Shown here one piece after another: positions 32,737-42,565 of a stretch of DNA of 64,000 nucleotides (positions are counted from its first letter, which is position 1; the number at the start of each line of letters is the position of its first letter). The notes beneath the pieces are model-generated. The model did no database searches, had not been told where the DNA came from, and worked only from the letters and a program-made list of their open reading frames with translations. The stretch is from NCBI GenBank assembly GCA_028693035.1, contig JAQUWE010000005.1, forward strand, positions 1-64,000. The letters run 5' to 3'. The stretch is from Bacilli bacterium. GTDB taxonomy: Bacteria; Bacillota_I; Bacilli_A; RF39; UBA660. A program made the position numbers and the translations under genes.

Positions 32737-34374
32737 ATGAATGTATTAGTAGGAATAAGTTGGCCTTTTGCGAATGGAGAACTGCACTTAGGTCATGCGG
32801 CAAGCAGTTTAAGTGGCGATGTTATAGCAAGATATCATCGTTTAAAGGGAAACCCTGTTATTTTAGTGTCTGGAAGTGATTGCCATGGGACCCCTATCGA
32901 TATAAAGGCCATTCAGACGGGTAAAACAGCAAAAGAAATAGTGGATCAATACCATTATGATTTATCTAGAGCCTTTTCTAGGCTAGGGTTTAGTTTTGAC
33001 TCATATGGAAGAACAGATGATATTTATCATAAACAATTTGTACAAGAACAGTTCAAGAAGTACTATGAAAATAAAATACTTTATGAAAAAACAGAAGAAC
33101 AATTATTTTGTGATCATTGCAAGCTCTTTTTAGCAGATCGTTATGTGATTGGTACTTGTCCGAAATGTGACAATGATATAAAGGGGGACGAGTGTGAAAA
33201 GTGCGGAAGCCTCTTAGAAATTGGAGAAGTAAAAAATAAAAGATGTGCTATTTGTAGGGGTGTTACTGTTTTAAAAAACACTAAAAACTTATATTTTTCT
33301 TTTTCTAAATTTCAAAGGGATTTAAATGATTTGGTACAAAAAAATAAAAATAATTGGAGAGAAAATGCAGTATTATTTACAGAAAAGTACTTGAATGAAG
33401 GTATTCCTGATCGGTGTTGTTCGAGAAGTTTGCATTGGGGAATTGATTTACCTATTAAAGGATATGAGGATAAAAAAATATATGGTTGGACAGAAAACGT
33501 TTGGGGCTATGTCTCTGGTTCTAAAAAATATTGTGAGGAAAATCAATTGGATTGGCAAGAATTTTGGAAAAAAGGCAAAAATAATAAAATTTATTTAGTC
33601 CACGCCAAAGATAATATTCCTTTTCACACCATTATATTTCCTTCTTTGCTACTGGGAGTAGATGAAAATTACAAATTGCCTGATAAAATTATTTCGGATG
33701 AATATATAACCATTGAAGGTCAAAAGTTATCGAAAAGTAAAGGGAATTATATTGCTATTAATGATTTACTTGATAGGTATCCAGCTGATAGTTTAAGGTA
33801 TTATTTAATAAGTCATGAACCAGTGAAAAAGGATACAAATTTCTCTTGGATAGATTTCATTTATTCTCATAACGGAGAACTTCTAGGTAAATGGGGTAAT
33901 CTTGTAAACAGAACTCTTGTATTTATAAATAAATCATTTGATGGAAAATTAGAAAGTTACATAGACAGTGATATAGAAAATAAAATGATTCATTTATATG
34001 AGAAAGTGGGGAATCTAATTGATGATGGAAATACTAAGGAAGCTTTACATACCATTTTTGATTTTATAGCGGAATCTAATAAATATTTTGATACTTTAGA
34101 ACCATGGAGGTTGTATAAAGAAAATAATGTGCGATGTGCGGAGGTGCTCAGTACATGTACCAATATCATATTTAATATAAATCATTTATTAAAACCATTT
34201 CTTCCTTTTTCAGCAGAAAAAGTAGAAGAATACTTATGTAGTAACAATAAGGAGTGGAAGTATAAAAAATTAGATAAAATAGAAATCAGTAAAGGACTTA
34301 AACCTTTGTATGAAAGATACGATAAAGATATAATAAGTGTAGAAACAGATACTATTAAAAAACAGCGAAAATAG
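32737..34374 (+). CDS. metG: Methionyl-tRNA synthetase
   Basis: A 545-residue class I aminoacyl-tRNA synthetase that charges tRNA-Met. HIGH-like HLGHAASS (about residue 16-23), a zinc-knuckle region with CDHC, CPKC, CEKC and CAIC pairs (about 115-175), and KMSKS-like KLSKSKGN (about 330). It lacks the C-terminal tRNA-binding/dimerisation domain seen in many bacterial MetRS, ending soon after the anticodon-binding helices. The ATG at 32737 follows GGAAAGTGA; the longer frame begins inside the terminator. The catalytic segment reads SLHWGIDLP, a divergent form, so a second MetRS elsewhere is possible. Confidence 0.92.
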   Translation: MNVLVGISWPFANGELHLGHAASSLSGDVIARYHRLKGNPVILVSGSDCHGTPIDIKAIQTGKTAKEIVDQYHYDLSRAFSRLGFSFDSYGRTDDIYHKQFVQEQFKKYYENKILYEKTEEQLFCDHCKLFLADRYVIGTCPKCDNDIKGDECEKCGSLLEIGEVKNKRCAICRGVTVLKNTKNLYFSFSKFQRDLNDLVQKNKNNWRENAVLFTEKYLNEGIPDRCCSRSLHWGIDLPIKGYEDKKIYGWTENVWGYVSGSKKYCEENQLDWQEFWKKGKNNKIYLVHAKDNIPFHTIIFPSLLLGVDENYKLPDKIISDEYITIEGQKLSKSKGNYIAINDLLDRYPADSLRYYLISHEPVKKDTNFSWIDFIYSHNGELLGKWGNLVNRTLVFINKSFDGKLESYIDSDIENKMIHLYEKVGNLIDDGNTKEALHTIFDFIAESNKYFDTLEPWRLYKENNVRCAEVLSTCTNIIFNINHLLKPFLPFSAEKVEEYLCSNNKEWKYKKLDKIEISKGLKPLYERYDKDIISVETDTIKKQRK

Positions 34375-34397
34375 TGTAATGATCATACAAAAAAGAA

Positions 34398-34425
34398 TTG
34401 ACAAATATAGAGCAACCTATATAAT
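34398..34425 (+). promoter_or_regulatory. Promoter of the pirin gene
   Basis: TTGACA at 34398-34403, 16-bp spacer, TATAAT at 34420-34425. RBS AAAGGGG follows at about 34470. Confidence 0.75.
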
Positions 34426-34486
34426 GTAAATAGAGATACATATTGCGGATAGCATATTTTATTATAGAAAAGGGGATTGTTTAAAA

Positions 34487-35326
34487 ATGAAAAGGACAGT
34501 AACAGAGCAAGTAAAAGGTTATAGAACTACAGATGGTGCGGGCGTAAGTTTAGTTAGGGTTTTAGGTGGTAGAACAACCGCAACCTATGATCCAATTTTA
34601 ATGTTAGATTCTTTTGATAGTGTAAATCCAGAAGATTATACAGCAGGTTTTCCCTTACACCCACATCGTGGGATAGAAACCATTAGTTTGATTGTCAAAG
34701 GAAATATGGTTCACAAGGATAGTTTAGGAAATGCGGAAGCAATTAGTGATGGAGAGGTACAATGGATGACAGCTGGATCTGGAATTCTACATGAAGAAAT
34801 GTTGCCCGCATCAGAGAGAATGCTTGGAGTTCAGTTGTGGTTAAATATGCCAAAACAGAATAAAATGGCGCCCCCAGAATATCGTAGTATAAGAAAAGAA
34901 GAAATAGAAGAAATCCAAATAGAAAATGGGACTTTAAGATTGATCAGTGGAACATATAAAGACCATGAAGGTTTTAAAGGAAAATATTTACCATTGGATT
35001 ACTATCATATTCTACTGAATGCCAATAGCAAGTTTACTATTGAGATGGAAGAAGACAAATCCGTTATGGTATTCTTACTTGTAGGAGATGCTAAAGTAGC
35101 AGGAGAAACCATCAGTGAAAAAACGGCGGTAAAAGTAACAAGTGGGGATACTTTGGATATTGAATCCTTAAATGAAGATACCCAAATCCTATTTATTAGC
35201 TCAGATAAATTAGAAGAACCTATCGCGTGGGGTGGCCCTATCGTTATGAATATTGAAGAAGAACTTAATTTGGCATTTGAAGAATTAGAAAACGGAACTT
35301 TTATTAAAGAAAAAGTGGAATATTAA
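34487..35326 (+). CDS. Pirin family protein (quercetin-dioxygenase-like)
   Basis: A 279-residue bicupin. The N-terminal cupin has HPHRGIETISLIVKG and HKDSLGN, and TAGSGILHEEM, giving the metal His and Glu ligands of pirins. The second cupin (about 180-270) is shorter. Some pirins act as quercetin 2,3-dioxygenases; the role here is unknown. It has its own consensus promoter and a terminator. Confidence 0.9.
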   Translation: MKRTVTEQVKGYRTTDGAGVSLVRVLGGRTTATYDPILMLDSFDSVNPEDYTAGFPLHPHRGIETISLIVKGNMVHKDSLGNAEAISDGEVQWMTAGSGILHEEMLPASERMLGVQLWLNMPKQNKMAPPEYRSIRKEEIEEIQIENGTLRLISGTYKDHEGFKGKYLPLDYYHILLNANSKFTIEMEEDKSVMVFLLVGDAKVAGETISEKTAVKVTSGDTLDIESLNEDTQILFISSDKLEEPIAWGGPIVMNIEEELNLAFEELENGTFIKEKVEY

Positions 35327-35345
35327 TTACCTTTTATAATTAGAG

Positions 35346-35373
35346 AAACTAAATTTTACTTAGTTTTTTTTCT
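35346..35373 (+). terminator. Terminator after pirin gene
   Basis: AAACTAA pairs with TTAGTTT around a 7-nt loop, followed by T-run. Confidence 0.75.
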
Positions 35374-35406
35374 TTATCTATAGTATAATGTAAATAGGTG
35401 AAAAGT

Positions 35407-35929
35407 ATGAAATTAGAGGAAAAAAATAAAACCATCTTATGTATTAAGAGAAGTTGATTTAATGATGGGAAAAGAGGAGTATCTTATGTTTCAGGAAATT
35501 CCTGCCCATGAATCAGGCGCTACCAATCTGTGTCACGGTATTTCATTTAAAGTATTTCATTCTTATCTGGAACAACTAATTTCTAATAAATACTTGAAGA
35601 TAAATAAATATGGAACACCAACAGTTACATATATCATGTACGTCAATCAATATCCTATTGGATATGTAGGAATAAGAACAGCAATAAACGAGGATTGGTT
35701 AAAGTGGTCAGGGAATGTTTATTATAGTGTTAGACCAAGTGAAAGAAATAAGGGATATGCTACAGAAATGTTGTCATTGGGATTACTAGAACTAAAAAAA
35801 CTTGGTTTTAAAGAAGCATACGTACAAAGCGCAAAAGAAAATGTTGGTTCTTCTAAGGTTATTGAAAAGAATGGTGGAATTCTTTTAAAAGATGATGGTA
35901 CAAAATATTATAAAATCTTGATTTTGTAA
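35407..35929 (+). pseudogene. GNAT acetyltransferase with N-terminal frameshift
   Basis: The strong start ATG at 35407 (after TAGGTGAAA and TATAAT) opens MKLEEKNKTIL and soon stops. A +1 change in the A-run at about 35420-35431 would give KPSYVLREVDLMMGKEEYLMF, the usual opening of this family, and runs into the long frame ending at 35929. That frame contains VYYSVRPSERNKGYATEML (acetyl-CoA loop) and NVGSSKVIEKNGG. Either the gene is freshly broken, a frame-slip site is used, or the A-run is a sequencing error. The intact part from 35462 has no convincing ribosome site. Confidence 0.6.
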
Positions 35930-35952
35930 ATTTAAAATGTGGAGAGACAAAT

Positions 35953-36855
35953 ATGAAGGAATATCAAACTAATCAATTAAAAATGTATATAGAGCAAACG
36001 GAAATGCTCGTTATAAATCCCTATTTACACATTCGTTTATCAAAGGAACTATTAGAAAAATATAAACAGGGATTATACAACAAGCAATTGGCTTTTATGT
36101 TAAACAATATAAATAAAATAAGAGAATTAGGTATAAAATATCCCTCCAATGCAGATCCTGTCTTTTATGTTTATATTGTTCCAGACGAAAATTTTAGAGA
36201 ATTGTTGCAGTTTCCATCACATAGAAATTGTAAGGGTGGCGGTAAGCCCGTTCTATCCTATGATTTAGATGGCTTTAATAGTGCTTATGGCATCAGTAGC
36301 AATTTGTTAGAAAGAGAAAATAAGATGAGTTCTATGCAAGAAGTAAACAATATTCATGAATTTGCACATCTTGTACATGGTATGTTTTTCTATAATAAAA
36401 GTAGGATTTTAGCAGAAGGTTTTGCAGAAGCCCTTCCGTTGTATACTATGAATTATGAAAGTTGTTTTGATGAACATAGAGAAATGCTGCTTGGTTTAAC
36501 GGAGGAACAAATACTTTCTGCACAAGAACTAATTGAATTAGAACGTCATCATGATTTTAATAAAGGTGCCATCCTGCCTAATAAATCTTGCTCCTTTGAT
36601 TTCACTTATTTTTCCTCATATCTATTTGTAAGAGGGTGTTTGGAAACAATTGAAAGTAAGTTTGGTCTAAGTAGAGTGGAATCTACACAGAAATTTTTAG
36701 AGATAGTAAGAAAATCTCAATGTATTTGTGAATGGCTTATTTTTGATATTGCAGATGCAATTGGTGTTCCGAGAGAAGAGCTATTATGTGGTAAAGATAT
36801 GCAGATGAATGTAACCAAAAAGTTAAAAATATATGAAAAAAGTTATATAAAATAA
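35953..36855 (+). CDS. Predicted zinc metallopeptidase-like protein (HExxH)
   Basis: A 300-residue cytosolic protein. NNIHEFAHLVHGMFF holds HEFAH (His135, Glu136, His139), followed 16 residues later by AEGFAEA (Glu155 and Glu159), the gluzincin HExxH...E layout. The rest has no family I recognise. A zinc-dependent peptidase is inferred; substrate unknown. RBS GGAGAG precedes the ATG. The next gene follows after 29 nt. Confidence 0.65.
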   Translation: MKEYQTNQLKMYIEQTEMLVINPYLHIRLSKELLEKYKQGLYNKQLAFMLNNINKIRELGIKYPSNADPVFYVYIVPDENFRELLQFPSHRNCKGGGKPVLSYDLDGFNSAYGISSNLLERENKMSSMQEVNNIHEFAHLVHGMFFYNKSRILAEGFAEALPLYTMNYESCFDEHREMLLGLTEEQILSAQELIELERHHDFNKGAILPNKSCSFDFTYFSSYLFVRGCLETIESKFGLSRVESTQKFLEIVRKSQCICEWLIFDIADAIGVPREELLCGKDMQMNVTKKLKIYEKSYIK

Positions 36856-36884
36856 AAAACTATAGAATAGGTGGTGATAAAGAA

Positions 36885-37457
36885 ATGAATGCAAATATCC
36901 TTATTATAGGCGCTAGTAGATCTGGGAAGACAACTTTATCAAGAAAAATCAATCAGCAATTCGGATATAGTATTGTTTGTCTGGACGATATTGTTTGCGC
37001 GTTTGAAGAATCCTTTCCAAATTTAGGTATCCGTCATGATGGGAATGATGATGAGGTATCTAAAAACTTTGCTCCCTTTTTGATTCGTTACTTACGGGAA
37101 TTGTCAGAGGGTCCCAACTATTATAACGGTTATAGATTTGTTATAGAGGGGACACATATTGACTTTGAAAAGATAATGAAAAATATAGATTTAGATAAAT
37201 ATGTAGTAATAGGACTCACTTACAATGAAATTTCTTATGACCAGTTTTATCAAAATATTAAAAAATATGATACAGAAGATGATTGGACCTACTGGTGCAC
37301 AGAGAAAGAACTAAAAGGAAATGTTCAATATTTTATCCAAAAAAATCAATACTTTGCTAAAATGTTCAAAGAATACAATATTAAAAATTATGATGTTTCC
37401 AAAGATAGAGAAAAAGTTTTAAATAAAATCATAACGGATTTAAGTATAGATAAATAA
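36885..37457 (+). CDS. P-loop kinase-like protein
   Basis: A 190-residue protein with GASRSGKTTLSRKI (P-loop), CLDDIV and FVIEGTHID, the core of small P-loop kinases of the uridine/shikimate-kinase-like fold. No specific substrate motif. RBS TAGGTGGTGA precedes the ATG. It is in the same direction as its neighbours and may be cotranscribed with the DODA-type dioxygenase gene 22 nt downstream. Confidence 0.7.
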   Translation: MNANILIIGASRSGKTTLSRKINQQFGYSIVCLDDIVCAFEESFPNLGIRHDGNDDEVSKNFAPFLIRYLRELSEGPNYYNGYRFVIEGTHIDFEKIMKNIDLDKYVVIGLTYNEISYDQFYQNIKKYDTEDDWTYWCTEKELKGNVQYFIQKNQYFAKMFKEYNIKNYDVSKDREKVLNKIITDLSIDK

Positions 37458-37479
37458 AATAAAAGAATGGAGAATAAAA

Positions 37480-38247
37480 ATGAATAAAATGCCCGTTATT
37501 TTTGTAGGACATGGATCGCCTATGAATGCGATTGAGGATAATGCGTTTAGTAATAAGTGGAAAGAAATTGGTAAAAATATTCCAGAACCAAAAGCCATTG
37601 TCGTTATTTCTGCACATTACTATACTGTAGGAACTAAAATTGTATATAGTGATACACCTAAAATGATTTATGATATGTACGGCTTTCCGGATAAATTGTA
37701 TGAAACAGAATATCCAGCACCTGGTTCTTCTTACTATGCAGATAAAATTATTGAATCTGTTTCTGTAAAGTTAGAAAAAGATAAAGAGTGGGGGATTGAT
37801 CATGGCGCATGGTCTGTTCTTGTTCATATGTTCCCTAAATCCAACATACCTGTACTAGAATTAAGTATTGATCATAATATGACTGCCGAAGAATATTTAA
37901 AACTTGGAGAAGAACTTCGTTTTTTAAGAGAAGAGGGTGTTTTATTATTATGTAGTGGCAATATTGTACACAATTTACAACTTTTAGATTGGAATGCGGA
38001 GAGTGGATTTTCTTGGGCACAAGAATTTGATTCTTATATAAAGGATAAAATTATAACACATAATATACAAGATGTTGTGCATTACGAGAAGGCAGGTGCT
38101 TCTTCTGAAAAAGCCTTTTATACCAAAGAGCATTTTGTTCCTATTTTATATGCACTAGGAGCAGCAGGTACAAATTATGAAGTGGAAGTCTTCAATGAAA
38201 AATGTGTTCTAGGATCTCTTTCTATGACAGGCTATATATTTAAGTAG
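37480..38247 (+). CDS. Extradiol dioxygenase of the DODA/YgiD (LigB) family
   Basis: A 255-residue enzyme. VIFVGHGSPMNAIEDN, ISAHYYT, the central WGIDHGAWSVLVHMFP and NIVHNL histidines match the DODA-type LigB family (4,5-DOPA dioxygenase-like), which uses a metal at the His cluster. In bacteria the substrate is usually unknown and an alternative is an aromatic-ring or small-molecule hydrolase role. RBS ATGGAGA precedes the ATG. Confidence 0.9.
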   Translation: MNKMPVIFVGHGSPMNAIEDNAFSNKWKEIGKNIPEPKAIVVISAHYYTVGTKIVYSDTPKMIYDMYGFPDKLYETEYPAPGSSYYADKIIESVSVKLEKDKEWGIDHGAWSVLVHMFPKSNIPVLELSIDHNMTAEEYLKLGEELRFLREEGVLLLCSGNIVHNLQLLDWNAESGFSWAQEFDSYIKDKIITHNIQDVVHYEKAGASSEKAFYTKEHFVPILYALGAAGTNYEVEVFNEKCVLGSLSMTGYIFK

Positions 38248-38268
38248 ATGTTTAAAAAAACTGTATAA

Positions 38269-38303
38269 AAAAAAGAACTATTTTCTCTAATATAGTTCTT
38301 TTT
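38269..38303. terminator. Bidirectional terminator
   Basis: AAAGAACTAT (38272-38281) pairs with ATAGTTCTTT (38292-38301). It serves the dioxygenase gene and the suf operon's end. Confidence 0.85.
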
Positions 38304-38306
38304 GAT

Positions 38307-38756
38307 TTACTTTTCTTTATGCGTACAATCGCAGGTAGATATGTTTCGGCTACAAATACAATACTCTTCTTCTTTATTTGAATCTTCTCCTAAGAGATTA
38401 TCTAAATAATTCTCAAGTTTTGTAATGGTATAACAGGAAACAACATTTTTTAAATTATCGGAATCCTTTTTAGCTACAGAAGGATCTATTTCTAATATTT
38501 CTGTAAAAAATCTTTGTAAAACAGAATCCCTACGAATAATATTTTTGGCATATCTTTTTCCAAAAGAAGTAATTGTAATTCCCGTATTATCATAAACTAG
38601 AAGCTCTAATTTGTGTAATGTCTTAAGTGCTTTTACTACACTTGGTTTGCTGTAGTCTAATAATTCTGCAATCCCAGTGACAGTGATTTTTCCTTTTAGG
38701 GAAAGTAGGTAAATAGCTCTTAAATATTCAATTTGTGAAGGGGTTAACTCAATCAT
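38307..38756 (-). CDS. DtxR/MntR-family metal-dependent regulator
   Basis: A 149-residue regulator. The N-terminal winged HTH (LTPSQIEYLRAIYLLSLKGKITVTGIAELLDYSKPSVVKALKTL) and dimerisation region fit the DtxR family. The C-terminus carries a Cys-rich tail, YCICSRNISTCDC, in addition to a VVSCYTI Cys, not typical of DtxR and suggesting iron or Fe-S sensing. The ATG overlaps the sufB stop as ATGA, so it is translationally coupled to the suf operon and probably controls it. An 18-bp palindrome at the suf promoter is a candidate operator. Confidence 0.85.
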   Translation of the reverse strand: MIELTPSQIEYLRAIYLLSLKGKITVTGIAELLDYSKPSVVKALKTLHKLELLVYDNTGITITSFGKRYAKNIIRRDSVLQRFFTEILEIDPSVAKKDSDNLKNVVSCYTITKLENYLDNLLGEDSNKEEEYCICSRNISTCDCTHKEK

Positions 38757-40135
38757 CCAACCGATCCCTCCATCTCCATTTTGAGTAATTGATTTAATTC
38801 AATCGCATATTCCATAGGAAGTTCTCTTGTAAATGGTTCAATAAATCCCATAATAATCATTTCATTGGCTTGCTCTTCTGTAATTCCTCGACTTTGGATG
38901 TAATAAAGTAATTCTTCAGATATTTTAGAAACCTTTGCTTCATGTTGAATGGTAGAGGTTCCATTTTTGACAATATTCATAGGAATGGTGTCAGATTTAG
39001 ATAATTCATCAAGAATCAAAGTATCGCATTCTACATTTGTTTTGGCATTGATAGCATTCTTATCATGATAAATAAGTCCTCTATAAATAGAATTCCCTCC
39101 GTTTTTAGAGATGGATTTAGAGATAATATTAGAAGATGTATTTTTGCCTAGATGAATCATCTTAGAACCTGCATCTTGAATTTGATCTTTGCCAGATACA
39201 GCAATAGAAATAGTTGTACCCACAGAATGATCGCCTTTTAAAATAATGGCAGGATATTTCATGTTTACTTTGGATCCCAGATTGCCATCAATCCATTCCA
39301 TGATGGCACCTTCTTCACATATGGCACGCTTGGTTACTAGATTGTAAACATTGCTGGACCAATTTTGGATAGCTGTATAGCGGCATCTTGCGTTTTTCCC
39401 GACAAAGATTTCAACGACAGCTGCGTGTAATGAATTGCTAGAATAAGAAGGGGCCGTACAGCCTTCTATATAGGTTACATCTGCATCTTCTTCAACAATG
39501 ATTAAGGTTCTTTCAAATTGTCCCATCTTGTCAGAGTTTAAGCGGAAGTAAGAATGAAGTGGTTTTTCTAATTTAACACCTTTTGGTATGTAAATAAAAG
39601 AGCCTCCCGAAAAGACAGAACTATTTAAAGCTGCATACTTGTTATCATCATTTTTTACAAGGGTTCCAAAATATTTTTGATATAAATCTGGATGTTCCTT
39701 AATGGCTGTATCGGTATCAGTAAAAATAACACCTTTTTCTTGCCATTCTTTTTCTAAACTATGATAGACCATTTCTGACTCATATTGGGTCGCAATTCCA
39801 CCTAAAAATTTTTCTTCGGCTTCAATCACCCCTAATTTATCAAAGGTGTTTTTTATTTTTGTAGGTACTTTTTCCCACTTATCACTGGTGTTGTCACTTG
39901 CTTTTACAAAATAATAAATATCGTCAAGATCAATGTCCTTTAAACTGGGACCCCAGGTAGGATTTTCTATGTTTAAGAAGTTTTGATAAGATTTAAGTCT
40001 ATAATCAAGTAGCCATTTTGGTTCTTTTTTTAAAGAGGAAATATTTCTTATTTTTTCTTCATCTAGTCCTTTTGAGAATTTTACGACACTAACGTCTCCA
40101 TCATTAAATCCATATTTATATTCTTCATTATTCAT
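38753..40135 (-). CDS. sufB: Fe-S cluster assembly protein SufB
   Basis: A 460-residue scaffold component of the SufBCD complex, which builds Fe-S clusters in the cytosol. The N-terminal helical region and right-handed beta-helix core carry SSNSLHAAVVEIFVGKNA, MIHLGKNTSSNIISKSIS, NAKTNVECDTLILDELS and HEAKVSKISEELLYYIQSRG. The family Cys (CDTLILD) and His are conserved. Start overlaps the sufU end by 8 nt, and its end overlaps the regulator start. Length is the usual 460. Confidence 0.95.
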   Translation of the reverse strand: MNNEEYKYGFNDGDVSVVKFSKGLDEEKIRNISSLKKEPKWLLDYRLKSYQNFLNIENPTWGPSLKDIDLDDIYYFVKASDNTSDKWEKVPTKIKNTFDKLGVIEAEEKFLGGIATQYESEMVYHSLEKEWQEKGVIFTDTDTAIKEHPDLYQKYFGTLVKNDDNKYAALNSSVFSGGSFIYIPKGVKLEKPLHSYFRLNSDKMGQFERTLIIVEEDADVTYIEGCTAPSYSSNSLHAAVVEIFVGKNARCRYTAIQNWSSNVYNLVTKRAICEEGAIMEWIDGNLGSKVNMKYPAIILKGDHSVGTTISIAVSGKDQIQDAGSKMIHLGKNTSSNIISKSISKNGGNSIYRGLIYHDKNAINAKTNVECDTLILDELSKSDTIPMNIVKNGTSTIQHEAKVSKISEELLYYIQSRGITEEQANEMIIMGFIEPFTRELPMEYAIELNQLLKMEMEGSVG

Positions 40136-40568
40136 TTGTTATAGCACCTCCTTTAGAAATGGCCTCTTTCAAGGCTTTGTAACCAAGGGTAGCGCATTTA
40201 ATACGGGTTGGAACTTCGGCTACGCCTTTTAGGCAAATGGCTTCTTCTAATAAATCTTCATCAAAGGCATTGCCCATGACCATTTGATTAAAGTTTGAAA
40301 GAATGGTTTCCATTTCCTCTATGGTTTTCCCTTTTAATAAATCACTCATAATAGAAGCACTCGCTGAACAAATAGAACATCCGGAAACATCATAGGTAAT
40401 GTCTTCTATTGTAGTACCATCCATTTTTGCATAGACAGTAATGATGTCTCCACAACTAGGATTTTTCAGTGTTTGATATAAGTAATTAGTATGGTCTTTA
40501 TGTTTATTTCTTGGATTTTCTACGTGATCTAAAATAATGGCTTTATACATATCATTTGAATAAGACAT
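40128..40568 (-). CDS. sufU: Fe-S assembly sulfur-relay protein SufU
   Basis: A 146-residue IscU-like protein. Zinc/sulfur ligands in NPSCGDIITVY, SGCSICSASASIM and RIKCATLGY. In Gram-positives SufU takes persulfide from SufS and hands it to SufBCD. It overlaps sufS by 17 nt and sufB by 8 nt. Confidence 0.93.
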   Translation of the reverse strand: MSYSNDMYKAIILDHVENPRNKHKDHTNYLYQTLKNPSCGDIITVYAKMDGTTIEDITYDVSGCSICSASASIMSDLLKGKTIEEMETILSNFNQMVMGNAFDEDLLEEAICLKGVAEVPTRIKCATLGYKALKEAISKGGAITNE

Positions 40569-41754
40569 TTAAATAGTCACCTACTTCCTTTAGGGCATTT
40601 ACTAATTTATCACATTCCTCTTTGGTATTATAAAAAGCTAAACTTACTCTAATGGTAGAGGTAACCCCTAAACTTTCCATAAGAGGAGAAGCGCAGTGAT
40701 GTCCAGCTCTTACAATTATTTTTTTACTATCTAAATGAGATGCGACATCATGAGAATGAATTCCTTTGATTGTAAATGTGACTAAGTTACTATCTACAAT
40801 ATTTCTATTATAAATAACAATATCTTTTACTTCTGTTGTTAACTTTTTTATTAAATAATTTCGTACTTCTTTTACATGGGTATTCATTTTTTCGTACCCG
40901 ACAGAATTAATATACTGGATGGCTTTACCAAGACCTATTGCTTCTGCAATCATCATGGTTCCTGCTTCAAAGCAGTATGGTGGTTTTTTGTATGTGGTTT
41001 TATCAACTGTAACAATATCAATCATTTCGCCACCATATTCTACAGGTTCCATTTTTTCTAAAATATCGTATTTTCCATATAAAACACCAATTCCCGTAGG
41101 ACCATAAATCTTATGACCAGAGAAGGCATAGAAATCAGCATCCATCTCTTGCATATCGACTTTTTCATGGACAATGCCTTGGGCACCATCGATAACAAGG
41201 TAGGCTGGGTACTTATGTACAATTTTAGCAATTTCTTTGATAGGATTGATACCTCCAAAAACATTTGAAATATGATTGAGTGCGACTATTTTTGTTTTTT
41301 CGCTCATTATATTTTGTAAATCATCTAAATCTACTGTGCCATCTATTTTTGTTTTCACAATTTTTAAAATGGCTTTTTTTCTATGGCAGAGTTGTTGCCA
41401 TGGTACAAAGTTTGCATGGTGTTCATGAATGGATACAATAATTTCATCATTTTCTTGTATCGAAGGCTCTAGAAATTTAGCAACCATATTGAGACTACTA
41501 GTAGTGCCTCTTGTAAAAATGATTTCCTCTGCCTTGGCATTCATAAATTGGGCAATATCTTCTCTTACATTTTCGTATTTCTTAGTGACCATATATCCGA
41601 GAGAATCTACACCACGATTGGTATTGACACTATATTTTTCATAGTATTCATTCATCGCATCAATTACGCTTTGTGGTTTTAATGCGGTAGAGGCACTATT
41701 GAAATAAATATAGTTTTGTTTTAACATGGGAAAGTCGTTTCTATATTCATGCAT
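40552..41754 (-). CDS. sufS: Cysteine desulfurase SufS
   Basis: A 400-residue PLP enzyme that takes sulfur from cysteine. SGHKIYGPTGIGVLYG carries the PLP lysine, HEHHANFVPWQQL the active-site His region, and RAGHHCASPLM the catalytic cysteine that forms the persulfide. Overlaps sufD by 8 nt and sufU by 17 nt, so expression is tightly coupled. Confidence 0.95.
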   Translation of the reverse strand: MHEYRNDFPMLKQNYIYFNSASTALKPQSVIDAMNEYYEKYSVNTNRGVDSLGYMVTKKYENVREDIAQFMNAKAEEIIFTRGTTSSLNMVAKFLEPSIQENDEIIVSIHEHHANFVPWQQLCHRKKAILKIVKTKIDGTVDLDDLQNIMSEKTKIVALNHISNVFGGINPIKEIAKIVHKYPAYLVIDGAQGIVHEKVDMQEMDADFYAFSGHKIYGPTGIGVLYGKYDILEKMEPVEYGGEMIDIVTVDKTTYKKPPYCFEAGTMMIAEAIGLGKAIQYINSVGYEKMNTHVKEVRNYLIKKLTTEVKDIVIYNRNIVDSNLVTFTIKGIHSHDVASHLDSKKIIVRAGHHCASPLMESLGVTSTIRVSLAFYNTKEECDKLVNALKEVGDYLNVLFK

Positions 41755-42565
41755 TTTGCATTCTCCTTTCTATCAATTCTTCTATTTCTTCTAACATATA
41801 TTCTGGAACAATTTCAAGTAAAAAACCTAAAGTAATAAGTTTTAGAGCATTAGGAACAGTAAGGCCTCTACTTTGTAAGTAATACAAGTCTTGTTTGCTT
41901 ATTTTTGCGACTGTAGCACCATGTCCTGCCATTACATCATAGTCATCAATCAGTAAGACAGGGTTTACGTTAGAAAGTGTTGTATCACTTAGATTGATGA
42001 TTTTGCTTTTTTGATAAGCACTTGATTTAGAAGCACCTTTTTTTATGAAACTTTCTACATCAAAATTGCCTTGTGCTGTATCATTTAAAACAGCTCTATT
42101 GTTTATGTTAGAATGGGTACTTGGTACCAAATGATTTACCATCACTTTATGGGTATGGTTGTCTTTCCCCTTGGCATAAATACCTGCATTGTATTGTAAG
42201 GTTGCATTGTATCCAAGTAAGTCAACTTTGTATTCTGTTTTACTGGTTTCTGCTGTGAAAAATTCATAAGTTTCTAAATATGCGTTTTCCTTTAGAAAGG
42301 CATTTGTATAGATTGTATTTCCTTTATTTAGAGCATAGTATCCAATAGAACTATTTGTATCTAAATATAGATGAATCTCATAATCAGAACTGAATACTTC
42401 CACTGTTAAAATAGCTTGCACATTTGTAAAAATATGAATATTGGTGTTTTGGTTTATAGAAATTGTATAAATTCCTGATTTTGTAATTTCGATTGTATTG
42501 TTTTCTTCTATTGCGATTGGCTTATATTTTGTTGGTATATCTTTTAGTCTATTAGATTTCGTCAT
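41747..42565 (-). CDS. sufD: Fe-S cluster assembly protein SufD
   Basis: A 272-residue SufB/D-family protein, shorter than usual SufD (about 420) because the N-terminal domain is largely missing. The beta-helix core is present, ending in HGATVAKISKQDLYYLQSRG, the family C-terminal signature. It pairs with SufB in the SufBC2D scaffold. Overlaps sufC by 14 nt. Confidence 0.9.
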   Translation of the reverse strand: MTKSNRLKDIPTKYKPIAIEENNTIEITKSGIYTISINQNTNIHIFTNVQAILTVEVFSSDYEIHLYLDTNSSIGYYALNKGNTIYTNAFLKENAYLETYEFFTAETSKTEYKVDLLGYNATLQYNAGIYAKGKDNHTHKVMVNHLVPSTHSNINNRAVLNDTAQGNFDVESFIKKGASKSSAYQKSKIINLSDTTLSNVNPVLLIDDYDVMAGHGATVAKISKQDLYYLQSRGLTVPNALKLITLGFLLEIVPEYMLEEIEELIERRMQNA

